A stretch of 7,266 bases of DNA. Origin: SAR324 cluster bacterium (lineage in GTDB: Bacteria; SAR324; NAC60-12). Below the pieces are notes generated by a model that was not told the DNA's origin, searched no databases, and was given only the letters and a program-made list of their open reading frames with translations. The stretch is from assembly GCA_028822475.1 (NCBI GenBank), contig JAPKDT010000104.1, forward strand, positions 1-7,266. Direction: 5' to 3'. Shown piece by piece: positions 1-6,065 of this stretch (within the stretch, counting starts at the first letter, position 1; each line of letters starts with the position of its first letter). The position numbers and the translations under genes were made by a program.

Positions 1-1
1 A

Positions 2-1195
2 ATTTTAGCAGAGAATTCCAGAGACATGGCAGAGGCAGAAAAGATGCTGGAAAGTGGAGAACTTTCTGAGAGCGCCTGCAAACGTGTTTTACTGAATGAA
101 GACAAGATTGAGCAGATGGCGAAAAATTGTGAAAGTGTTGCCGCATTGCCTGATCCTTCAGGAAAAGTAATCCAGGGGACCCGTCTTGACGAAGGGCTTG
201 AGCTCTTCCGTGTTTCGTGTCCGATTGGTGTTATACTGGTGATATTTGAATCACGCCCGGATGTAGTAATTCAGATTTCCGCTTTAGCCTTAAAATCTGG
301 AAATGCCGTAATTCTAAAAGGTGGTAAAGAAGCACAAAATTCAAATCGCGTTTTGGCCGGACTTATTCGTAAAACTCTGAGCGCTAGTAATTCTGCTCCG
401 GAAAACTCTGTCGGCCTATTAGAAAGTAGGGATGAAGTTGCAGAACTGGTGAAAATGAGTGCGGAGCTTGATTTGATAATTCCACGCGGCAGCAACGAAT
501 TGGTTCAGTATATTCAAAAAAATGCCCAGGTTCCGGTGTTGGGTCATGCGGACGGAATATGTCACGTCTTTCTGGATGAGGCAGCAGATGAAGCAAAAAG
601 CCTGGAAGTTTCTCTTGACTCAAAACTGGATTATCCGGCTGTCTGCAATGCATCCGAGACTTTACTCGTCCATCAAAATTTTACGGATAAACTGCTCGCC
701 GATATTTTACGAAAAATGCAGGATGCTGGAGTAGAATTGAGGGTTTGTGATGAAACTGAAAAACGTCTGCGTAATTTCCCTCAATTGAAATTGAAAAAGG
801 CTGATGAAGAAGACTGGAAAACGGAATACATTGATTTGATACTTGCGGTTAAATCTGTAAAATCTGCGGTAGCAGCAGTTCAACACATAAATCATTACGG
901 TTCAAAACATACTGATACAATAGTAACTGAAAACGCGGAACTGGCGGAATGGTTCATGAACACAGTTGACTCGGCAGGAGTATTTTGGAATGCGTCAACA
1001 CGTTTTGCAGACGGATTTCGTTATGGATTAGGAGCAGAAGTCGGGGTGAGTACAGGTAAAATTCATGCCCGTGGACCTGTTGGCCTTGAGGGTCTGGTAA
1101 TTTATAAATACAAACTGTATGGTAACGGTCATGGTGTCGGACGTTACAGCAACGCTAAGCGTGAACTGTTGCATGAAAATATTGCTTTGGATTGA
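2..1195 (+). CDS. proA: Glutamate-5-semialdehyde dehydrogenase (gamma-glutamyl phosphate reductase), 5'-truncated by window edge
   Basis: ProA reduces gamma-glutamyl phosphate to glutamate-5-semialdehyde with NADPH, the second step of cytoplasmic proline synthesis from glutamate. The frame is open to the left edge, and the eight codons before the first ATG (position 26) read ILAENSRD, which matches the usual ProA N-terminal helix. The true start is therefore upstream, and roughly 20-40 residues are missing; 397 are visible. Seen, numbering from the ATG at 26: VAALPDP (38-44), the CPIGVI...FESRPDV nucleotide-binding stretch (65-80), LKGGKEA (97-103), and the catalytic cysteine C207 in YPAVCNA. 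The ProA C-terminal signature GLGAEVG...HARGPVGLEGL follows. A short non-conserved tail after YGNGHG is unremarkable. No proB lies downstream, where a rightward hairpin follows the stop. Identification is firm; only the start is unknown. Confidence 0.96.
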   Translation: MLAENSRDMAEAEKMLESGELSESACKRVLLNEDKIEQMAKNCESVAALPDPSGKVIQGTRLDEGLELFRVSCPIGVILVIFESRPDVVIQISALALKSGNAVILKGGKEAQNSNRVLAGLIRKTLSASNSAPENSVGLLESRDEVAELVKMSAELDLIIPRGSNELVQYIQKNAQVPVLGHADGICHVFLDEAADEAKSLEVSLDSKLDYPAVCNASETLLVHQNFTDKLLADILRKMQDAGVELRVCDETEKRLRNFPQLKLKKADEEDWKTEYIDLILAVKSVKSAVAAVQHINHYGSKHTDTIVTENAELAEWFMNTVDSAGVFWNASTRFADGFRYGLGAEVGVSTGKIHARGPVGLEGLVIYKYKLYGNGHGVGRYSNAKRELLHENIALD

Positions 1196-1200
1196 GCTTA

Positions 1201-1232
1201 TAAAAATTTATGCTGAAAGTCATAAATTTTTA
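1201..1232 (+). terminator. AT-rich perfect hairpin just after proA, candidate terminator
   Basis: A 12-bp perfect inverted repeat (1201-1212 pairing with 1221-1232) encloses an 8-base loop and starts six bases after the proA stop. The stem is almost all A/T with a single G-C pair at the loop. The 3' arm itself carries a run of five T and is followed by AATTT. The position suits transcription termination of proA. The low GC content makes it a weak Rho-independent terminator, and it could instead protect the mRNA 3' end. Confidence 0.5.
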
Positions 1233-1285
1233 ATTTCAGGTATAATTCAATAACTGCTGCTTTTTATTACTTTCTGTTTTCGTAA

Positions 1286-1305
1286 ATGACTGAATATTGA
1301 GTCAT
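1286..1305. promoter_or_regulatory. 20-bp near-perfect palindrome, possible operator upstream of the TerB-like gene
   Basis: ATGACT at 1286-1291 is mirrored by AGTCAT at 1300-1305. The centre is the self-complementary AATATT (1293-1298), and the only unpaired symmetric positions are G1292 and G1299. Nine of ten half-site positions are therefore symmetric. It overlaps the -35 element of the best promoter candidate for the gene at 1372, as an operator for a dimeric repressor would. No specific regulator is recognised. Confidence 0.4.
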
Positions 1306-1325
1306 AGAACAGTTTTTATTATTTT
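1297..1325 (+). promoter_or_regulatory. Candidate sigma70-type promoter for the TerB-like gene
   Basis: TTGAGT (1297-1302, 4 of 6 to the consensus -35) is followed after 17 bp by TATTTT (1320-1325, 4 of 6 to the consensus -10). This would place the transcription start near 1332 and leave a leader of about 40 bases before the ATG at 1372. An overlapping TATTAT at 1317 is a better -10 hexamer but would leave only a 14-bp spacer. The local sequence is AT-rich, so chance matches are likely. Confidence 0.3.
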
Positions 1326-1371
1326 GTAGAGTTTTAATTTTATCCTAGCAAAATTCAACCGGTAAAACTTT

Positions 1372-1866
1372 ATGTATAAACTTCATTTAGATCGTGATCT
1401 AGGCAAGAACCTCTTTGAGGATGCTTCTAAAGAAATCAGGGACTGGATAGTAAACGCCATCGCGAACATAGTTATTGTAGACGGCATTATCGAGAAACAT
1501 GAGTTTGTGGCGTTACAAGAAGCAATCGAACTGCTCGAAAGCCGCGATGAAGTACATGATTTGATGAAAAAAGTAAAAGAGCGTAATCTCTTTGAAGTAA
1601 AAGAGATCAAGATGGAGTTGGATCTTGCTATCAAAGTTTTCTTCTACCTTGGCGCTATTGCCGTGATTGATGGTAGTCTCAAGAAAAGTGAGAAAGACTT
1701 ATTAAATAAATGTGGACTGTGTCTTGGACTCGAAGATGATCTGATACGTGCCGTCACACGCTGGTCAGTGAATCAAATGGAAATTAACCTTAAATTGAGT
1801 CAAGAGTTAAAAAGCAGCAATAAAGACCGCGACCGTATCATCGACGAGCTGTTGTTTATGGAATAA
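1372..1866 (+). CDS. TerB-like (tellurite-resistance B / co-chaperone-like) domain protein, 164 aa
   Basis: This is a small soluble, probably all-helical protein with no signal peptide or membrane segment. It has two copies of the TerB-type motif of hydrophobic residues, then DG, then a downstream acidic residue: IVIVDGIIEKHE (33-44) and IAVIDGSLKKSE (96-107). Each is followed by an amphipathic helix, and LCLGLEDDLI (116-125) resembles the usual TerB 'lgl...' turn. In TerB folds such acidic clusters can bind metal. Family members range from tellurite and stress clusters to stand-alone proteins of unknown role. There are no ter-operon neighbours here, so tellurite resistance should not be assumed. 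The C-terminus (from about 135) is charged and possibly coiled. No strong Shine-Dalgarno lies before the ATG, but no better start is seen. The fold assignment is moderately sure; the function is unknown. Confidence 0.7.
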   Translation: MYKLHLDRDLGKNLFEDASKEIRDWIVNAIANIVIVDGIIEKHEFVALQEAIELLESRDEVHDLMKKVKERNLFEVKEIKMELDLAIKVFFYLGAIAVIDGSLKKSEKDLLNKCGLCLGLEDDLIRAVTRWSVNQMEINLKLSQELKSSNKDRDRIIDELLFME

Positions 1867-1951
1867 TTAAGACAAACAACCAACTGAATAAACTTGCTTT
1901 TCTGAGCCTGTTCTACTAAGATTCATGTAGATATTATCCTCTTTATGAATT

Positions 1952-1979
1952 AATTAAATTCAAATATCCTCATTTAATT
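1952..1979 (+). repeat. AT-only inverted repeat directly before the barrel-protein start codon
   Basis: AATTAAAT (1952-1959) and ATTTAATT (1972-1979) form a perfect 8-bp inverted repeat with a 12-base loop, ending nine bases before the ATG at 1989. An alternative pairing of GAATTAA (1947-1953) with TTAATTC (1974-1980) is also possible. It sits where a ribosome binding site should be, and no clear Shine-Dalgarno is visible. It could be an operator or a leader structure, or merely a product of AT-rich sequence. Confidence 0.3.
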
Positions 1980-1988
1980 CAGACTATT

Positions 1989-3569
1989 ATGATTTACTGT
2001 TCGTGGGTATTTTTTATCCGGTTGTTTTCACGATCTCCTGCAATTATTTTCCTCGTATTGTTGAGTACTTACGGTTCAGCGTATGCACAATCATATTTTG
2101 TTCCCCTCGAGAGAGGTGATTACACTGAGCGTGAAGAGCACCTCACTTTTTCACCGGGTGTTGAACTATCAGGAGATTACAGATTCCGTACTTCAAAGAT
2201 AAGATCTTCAGCACTTCCTCTTTCACGTACAGAAACAAATTCTCCGGAAGAGTTTTCTTTTGACCAGGATATACGTCTGCGACTACGCTCAACAGTGCAT
2301 AGGATAATTTCTATCAACCTAGAACTTGCGACAGATCAGGAACCGATTTATCAGTCTGATATCAGGGAATCTCGTAGTTCACGCACGACAGCTGCTGATT
2401 CACAGGCGGTAAATATCTATGCTAGACAATCGTATCTGGAAATCAACAGGAATCCGAATGAAGAGACAAAAATAGGCAAACAGGTGATCAACATCGGTGA
2501 CCGGAAAGGTAAGGTCTTTGCGGGAATCCTAAGCGGTTATTCTCAACGCTGCAAAGCTGGGACTTGGTGTTATGAAATTGGCGGGATGAAACTATCATCC
2601 GCTGATGGAGACTGGATGTATTATTTTTCATTGGATTATCCTTTCTGGCATGAGGTTGATTCTCAGGGTGAAATCAGCGATTCTTTTCGCATAGAGATTT
2701 TCCGGATAAAATACACCGAACACGATGTACCTCTCGGTCAGAATAATGTTCCTGCAAAGCGTCTCTCTAACAATAATCTGACCAGCCTCGAAAGTAGCGG
2801 GTTTACTTCGGACAGTAGTTGTGACAGCAGTCTGGGTGCGTACACACTGAATTCGGACTGCAAACCGATTTACTATAGTGCGAACGAGCAGGAGTATTTT
2901 GGACTGCGTATGCAGTGGGAAACTCCCGTCTGGTCGGTATATGCGGACGTTGTTTCGAATCAGGGAAACCGCGACTACTATCGTTATGATGACCGGCACA
3001 ATCTTGATAAAAGAAAAATTTCCGGCGGCGCTGCGGAAATGGAACTAAATTGGAAAACACCCGGGGATCAATTTACCCTCATCGGTATGATGGCGCGCGG
3101 AGATGAACAGCTTGCTGACAGCAGTCGCAGCGGAGTAAATTATCAGCGCAGTCTGGATGGATATTTTGAAATATCTCCGGGCACCTACCGAGGCACCCAG
3201 TTTTATTTTAATGGAGGCAGCCCTGACCTTAACAGCGGTACCGGTCTTGGACATTCAATAAACAATACTCAACTCGGCGGTTTCCGCTATCGTTATGATA
3301 TTCCTGAAACAACCGCGGTTTATCGGTTAGGTATTTACGAATTAAAGCGCATCAAACCTGTACTTGACGCATACGGCTCAAAAGCAAGCATGATTGGTAT
3401 TGAGTTGGATAACACTTTTACGATGCTCTATGCGGGGCACGCAAAAATAGACATCGATATAAACGCGTTTCAACCGGGGAGAGCATTCAGTTATGATGAC
3501 CAAACAGTACCTACCGGAAGTAAAGATATGATTTATCACTTTGCCGGACGTTTAACTTACTCATTCTAA
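1989..3569 (+). CDS. Putative outer-membrane beta-barrel protein (alginate-export/porin-like), 526 aa
   Basis: The N-terminus has a hydrophobic segment (about 17-27) ending in a signal peptidase I-type site, AYA then QS, giving cleavage after residue 33. The mature part is rich in alternating polar/hydrophobic stretches with aromatic girdle residues, such as VELSGDYRFRT (58-68), DIRLRLR (94-100), YLEINR (149-154) and EYFGLRMQWETP (302-313). It ends in HFAGRLTYSF, whose terminal Phe and alternating pattern match the outer-membrane barrel signal read by the BAM complex. I infer a barrel of roughly 14-18 strands. The layout loosely recalls alginate-export-type porins, but no family signature was confirmed. 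The mature chain has four cysteines, C188/C194 and C278/C291, which could form two loop disulfides. hisB follows after 32 bases. The substrate is unknown. The start is the only ATG giving a full signal peptide; no clear Shine-Dalgarno precedes it. Confidence 0.72.
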   Translation: MIYCSWVFFIRLFSRSPAIIFLVLLSTYGSAYAQSYFVPLERGDYTEREEHLTFSPGVELSGDYRFRTSKIRSSALPLSRTETNSPEEFSFDQDIRLRLRSTVHRIISINLELATDQEPIYQSDIRESRSSRTTAADSQAVNIYARQSYLEINRNPNEETKIGKQVINIGDRKGKVFAGILSGYSQRCKAGTWCYEIGGMKLSSADGDWMYYFSLDYPFWHEVDSQGEISDSFRIEIFRIKYTEHDVPLGQNNVPAKRLSNNNLTSLESSGFTSDSSCDSSLGAYTLNSDCKPIYYSANEQEYFGLRMQWETPVWSVYADVVSNQGNRDYYRYDDRHNLDKRKISGGAAEMELNWKTPGDQFTLIGMMARGDEQLADSSRSGVNYQRSLDGYFEISPGTYRGTQFYFNGGSPDLNSGTGLGHSINNTQLGGFRYRYDIPETTAVYRLGIYELKRIKPVLDAYGSKASMIGIELDNTFTMLYAGHAKIDIDINAFQPGRAFSYDDQTVPTGSKDMIYHFAGRLTYSF

Positions 3570-3590
3570 ACTGACGCATTTCAATAACAT

Positions 3591-3598
3591 AAGAGGGG
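3591..3598 (+). promoter_or_regulatory. Ribosome binding site of hisB
   Basis: AAGAGGGG lies just before the hisB ATG at 3602, with GAGG five bases from the start codon. It is the clearest Shine-Dalgarno-like sequence in the window and fixes the hisB start. Most other genes here have only weak A-rich leaders. Confidence 0.65.
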
Positions 3599-3601
3599 AC
3601 T

Positions 3602-4195
3602 ATGAAGAAAAAAAGAGTCGCTAAAATTGAACGAAAAACCAATGAAACTGCTATTAAACTGGAATTGAATCTGGACGGCTCCGGTGAAACAGACATCAAG
3701 AGCGGAATCGGTTTTCTGGATCACATGCTTGATTTGTGGGCATTCCACGGGATGTTTGACTTAAAATTAAAATGTGACGGTGATTTGGAAATTGATACTC
3801 ATCATACTACAGAAGATATTGCCCTTGCCCTCGGCAGCGCTCTGGCTGAAGCAGTTGGTGAAAAGAAGGGTGTATTTCGATACGGCCATTCCTATGTCCC
3901 TATGGACGAAGCGTTAGTCAGGGCGGCTTTGGACTTGTCCGGTCGTCCGGAATTTGTCTTTCACGGTGAATTCACACAACCGATGATTGGTTACTTGGAC
4001 ACTCAGATGATAACCCATTTTTTCAAGTCACTTGCGGTCTCTTCAAGGATGACCCTGCACCTGTCAATTTTGTATGGAATAAACGATCATCACAAATGCG
4101 AGGGAATGTTCAAGTCTGTGGGACGGGCTTTACGTGCAGCCGTTGAGCTTGATCCACGTCGTAAAGATGTGGTTTCTACAAAAGGAATTCTCTGA
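3602..4195 (+). CDS. hisB: Imidazoleglycerol-phosphate dehydratase, 197 aa
   Basis: HisB removes water from imidazole glycerol phosphate to give imidazole acetol phosphate in histidine biosynthesis. The family forms a cytoplasmic 24-mer with two Mn ions per active site. Both halves of the duplicated metal-binding motif are visible: GFLDHMLDLWAFHG (37-50), HHTTED (67-72), THFFKSLA (138-145) and DHHKCEGMFKSVGRAL (162-177). Likely ligands are H41, H67, H68, E71, H139, H163, H164 and E167. YVPMDEALVRAALDLSGRP (98-116) is also typical, and the chain ends in the usual VSTKG. The length is that of the monofunctional enzyme, with no fused histidinol-phosphatase domain as in enterobacteria. A good ribosome binding site precedes the ATG. 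hisH follows with a 5-base gap, so the pair is cotranscribed. Confidence 0.97.
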   Translation: MKKKRVAKIERKTNETAIKLELNLDGSGETDIKSGIGFLDHMLDLWAFHGMFDLKLKCDGDLEIDTHHTTEDIALALGSALAEAVGEKKGVFRYGHSYVPMDEALVRAALDLSGRPEFVFHGEFTQPMIGYLDTQMITHFFKSLAVSSRMTLHLSILYGINDHHKCEGMFKSVGRALRAAVELDPRRKDVVSTKGIL

Positions 4196-4200
4196 ATGGC

Positions 4201-4803
4201 ATGAACGTAATCATTGATTACAAAGTAGGAAATCTGCATAATCTGAAAAACGCGCTCGATTTCTCATCTGTGGAGAATCGGCTTGTTTCGGTTGCGGATG
4301 ATGTCCGCAAAGCAGACCGTATTTTGCTGCCAGGAGTAGGTGCTTTTGCTCCGGCAATGGAACAGTTGAGAAAGTCCGGGATGCTCGAGGTACTGCAGGA
4401 AAAAGTTACAGCTGGAACCCCTTTGCTTGGTATTTGCGTAGGTGCGCAATTACTGATGGATCAAAGTGAAGAAGACGGAAATCATGCCGGTCTGGGCTGG
4501 ATTCCAGGTAAGGTGAAACGTTTTCAGCACCAGCTTAAAATTCCACAAATGGGCTGGAATCAGGTTTCACAGCAGAAAGAAGATCCGCTCTTTCAGGAAG
4601 TTGCTGATAAGATGCATTTTTATTTCGTGCATTCCTACCATCTGCTTGCGGAAAACAGTGAGCATGTTTTGGGACTCAGCAGTTACGGATATAATTTTGC
4701 GTCCGTTGTCCGTAAAGATAACTTATGGGGAGTTCAGTTTCATCCGGAAAAAAGTCAGAATGCTGGACTGCAGCTCTTAAAAAATTTCTGTACTCTCACT
4801 TAG
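4201..4803 (+). CDS. hisH: Imidazole glycerol phosphate synthase, glutaminase subunit, 200 aa
   Basis: HisH hydrolyses glutamine and channels ammonia to HisF, which makes imidazole glycerol phosphate (the HisB substrate) and AICAR. It is a class I glutamine amidotransferase. The nucleophile is C79 in LLGICVGAQ, with H181 and E183 in GVQFHPEKS completing the triad. The oxyanion-strand region PGVGAF (44-49), PQMGWN (115-120) and YFVHSYH (141-147) are also characteristic. The nucleophile elbow reads GICVGAQ rather than the common GICLGMQ, a mild variation. The ATG lies five bases after the hisB stop; an AAGGA at 4182-4186 is about 14 bases upstream, too far for good use, so translational coupling to hisB is likely. 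The partner hisF, and hisA, are absent here. The length is normal. Confidence 0.96.
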   Translation: MNVIIDYKVGNLHNLKNALDFSSVENRLVSVADDVRKADRILLPGVGAFAPAMEQLRKSGMLEVLQEKVTAGTPLLGICVGAQLLMDQSEEDGNHAGLGWIPGKVKRFQHQLKIPQMGWNQVSQQKEDPLFQEVADKMHFYFVHSYHLLAENSEHVLGLSSYGYNFASVVRKDNLWGVQFHPEKSQNAGLQLLKNFCTLT

Positions 4804-4902
4804 TGGTGTCTTGGACATAGCATTTATAAGTGTATCCAGTAACAAATTGTTTAGTTTTTATAAATATCAAAAAAATAATTAACCTTAACAAGAAAGAAAA
4901 AA
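4804..4902. other. Intergenic spacer hisH-ndk
   Basis: This 99-bp AT-rich spacer has only weak elements. There is an imperfect 7-bp stem pairing 4814-4820 with 4831-4837 (one mismatch), and a short AACA/TGTT hairpin (4841-4851) followed by TAGTTTTTA, which could weakly terminate the his transcript. No pair of promoter hexamers with acceptable spacing was found. The ndk leader is purine-rich (AAGAAAG then A's) without a strong Shine-Dalgarno. Confidence 0.35.
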
Positions 4903-5334
4903 ATGTCATTAGAACAAACATTTTCAATCATCAAACCAGACGGTGTACGCCGCAATCTCGTAGGAAAGATACTCAGTCGTTTTGAAGAAAAAGAGCTGCG
5001 CATAGTTGCGACCAAAATGATTCACATGTCTAAAAGCGAGGCAGAGGGCTTTTATGCAGTTCACAGTGAACGTCCTTTTTTCGGTGAACTAACGGAGTTC
5101 ATGTGTTCCGGACCTGTTGTGGTCTCAATTCTGGAAGGCGAAAACGCTGTGCTGCATCACCGTGAAATAATGGGTGCAACAAATCCTGATGATGCGGATG
5201 AGGGTACTATCAGACGTGATTTTGCGGAAAGTCTTGGTGAGAATACTGTTCACGGTTCAGACAGTCAGGAGAATGCCGCTATTGAAAGTTCTTACTTCTT
5301 CTCACAGACCGAGATCGTAAATTCCTCTTCCTGA
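4903..5334 (+). CDS. ndk: Nucleoside diphosphate kinase, 143 aa
   Basis: Ndk moves the gamma-phosphate from ATP to other (d)NDPs through a phosphohistidine intermediate, balancing cytoplasmic nucleoside triphosphate pools. The catalytic histidine is H117 in NTVHGSDS. Other conserved active-site residues seen are K11 in IIKPDGV (9-15), Y51, R87 in HHREIMG, T93 in GATNP and N114. The segment HSERPFF (54-60) is also family-typical. The length equals that of standard bacterial Ndk. The last 15 residues (FFSQTEIVNSSS region) vary from better known homologues but follow the usual pattern. It is the last gene of the rightward block and converges on engB. The start is the only reasonable ATG. Confidence 0.97.
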   Translation: MSLEQTFSIIKPDGVRRNLVGKILSRFEEKELRIVATKMIHMSKSEAEGFYAVHSERPFFGELTEFMCSGPVVVSILEGENAVLHHREIMGATNPDDADEGTIRRDFAESLGENTVHGSDSQENAAIESSYFFSQTEIVNSSS

Positions 5335-5386
5335 ACTTAATTTAAAGAAGTGTACAGCCACAAGTTCATTCGTTAAATTCCGAAAG

Positions 5387-5440
5387 AAGTGAGAAATCTT
5401 AATGATATTAGAGCGGCAGCTTTTAGAAAATTTTTCACTT
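5387..5440. terminator. Long-loop stem in the ndk/engB convergent spacer, candidate bidirectional terminator
   Basis: AAGTGAGAAAT (5387-5397) can pair along its full length with ATTTTTCACTT (5430-5440), with one G-U wobble in the + strand transcript, around a 32-base loop. It lies between the ends of two convergent genes, where bidirectional terminators are common. The 3' arm carries five T. The long loop and the absence of a T-run after the stem make intrinsic termination uncertain. Confidence 0.3.
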
Positions 5441-5461
5441 AACTAGGAATGACATTATTTT

Positions 5462-5480
5462 AGTACCATTTACAGGTACT
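5462..5480. terminator. Small perfect hairpin abutting the engB stop codon
   Basis: AGTACC (5462-5467) and GGTACT (5475-5480) form a 6-bp perfect stem with a 7-base loop, immediately beyond the engB stop (5481-5483 on the minus strand). On the plus strand it is preceded by TTATTTT, which reads as AAAATAA after the hairpin in the engB transcript, so there is no U-tract. It may mark the end of the leftward transcript, but the evidence is positional only. Confidence 0.28.
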
Positions 5481-6065
5481 TCATTCTTCCTCAAGCCACG
5501 GGTTCAAATTTTTCCAGATTTCTTCACGTCTTCCTTTTTCTAAAGACGAATGCGCCAGTGGAGTTGTGTCAAGTGCAAGATCCTGCCGAATTATTTTCAA
5601 ATGTTTTTGAATCTGCCCACGTTTTAATTTATCAACTTTACTCGCTACAATTAATACCGGGCGTTCATAATAGTCCAGCCACTCCTTGAGCTGTCGATCC
5701 TGCGCAGTAGGTCCGTGTCTGCTGTCAACAATCAGTACAACGTTGCGGAGGGATTCACGTTCCTGAAGATAAGACTCAATCAGGCGTTGCCATTGTTTCC
5801 GAACATTTTCTGGAACTTTAGCAAATCCATATCCCGGAAGGTCGACAAAGTGAAACTTGTCATTAATATTAAAAAAATTTATCAACTGAGTTTTGCCCGG
5901 AGTGGAACTGGTCTTTACCAGTTTTTTTCGATTGAGCAAGGAATTTATCAGGGTGGATTTACCTACATTAGAACGTCCCGCGAATGCAATTTCCGGTAGT
6001 GTGGGTGGAGGGAACTGCCATGGTGAAGATGCACTGAGGATAAATTCTGCAGAGCGGATTTTCAT
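5481..6065 (-). CDS. engB: Ribosome-biogenesis GTPase EngB/YsxC/YihA, 194 aa
   Basis: EngB is a small TRAFAC-class GTPase that acts in the cytoplasm in late assembly of the 50S ribosomal subunit (also linked to cell division). All GTPase boxes are visible: G1 GRSNVGKST (30-38), G2 TPGKTQ (55-60), G3 DLPGYG (75-80), G4 SKVD (142-145) and G5 SSLEKG (173-178). The G4 box departs slightly from the common TKAD. GYGFAKVP (78-85) is an EngB hallmark, as is the leading FILSASSP...P..PEIAFAGRSN pattern. The length is standard. Its ATG shares four bases (ATGA) with the stop of the membrane-protein gene upstream, so the two are cotranscribed and probably translationally coupled. No independent promoter or strong Shine-Dalgarno was seen. 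Confidence 0.96.
   Translation of the reverse strand: MKIRSAEFILSASSPWQFPPPTLPEIAFAGRSNVGKSTLINSLLNRKKLVKTSSTPGKTQLINFFNINDKFHFVDLPGYGFAKVPENVRKQWQRLIESYLQERESLRNVVLIVDSRHGPTAQDRQLKEWLDYYERPVLIVASKVDKLKRGQIQKHLKIIRQDLALDTTPLAHSSLEKGRREEIWKNLNPWLEEE

Noticed and set aside
26..1195. Taking the ATG at 26 as the true proA start
   Set aside because: The codons before it are open to the window edge and encode residues matching the ProA N-terminal region, so this ATG is internal and the gene is cut by the window.
421..1590. The peptide LLESRDEV occurs both in ProA (residues 131-138) and in the TerB-like protein (54-61)
   Set aside because: The surrounding residues and the codons differ, and the two families are unrelated, so this is coincidence rather than a duplication.
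2628..3254. Open reading frames on the minus strand inside the barrel-protein gene
   Set aside because: They lack domain-like composition and lie opposite a well-supported gene, so they are shadows of its codon usage.
4811..4830. TTGGAC and TATAAG upstream of ndk as a promoter
   Set aside because: The hexamers are only 8 bp apart, far below the workable spacing.
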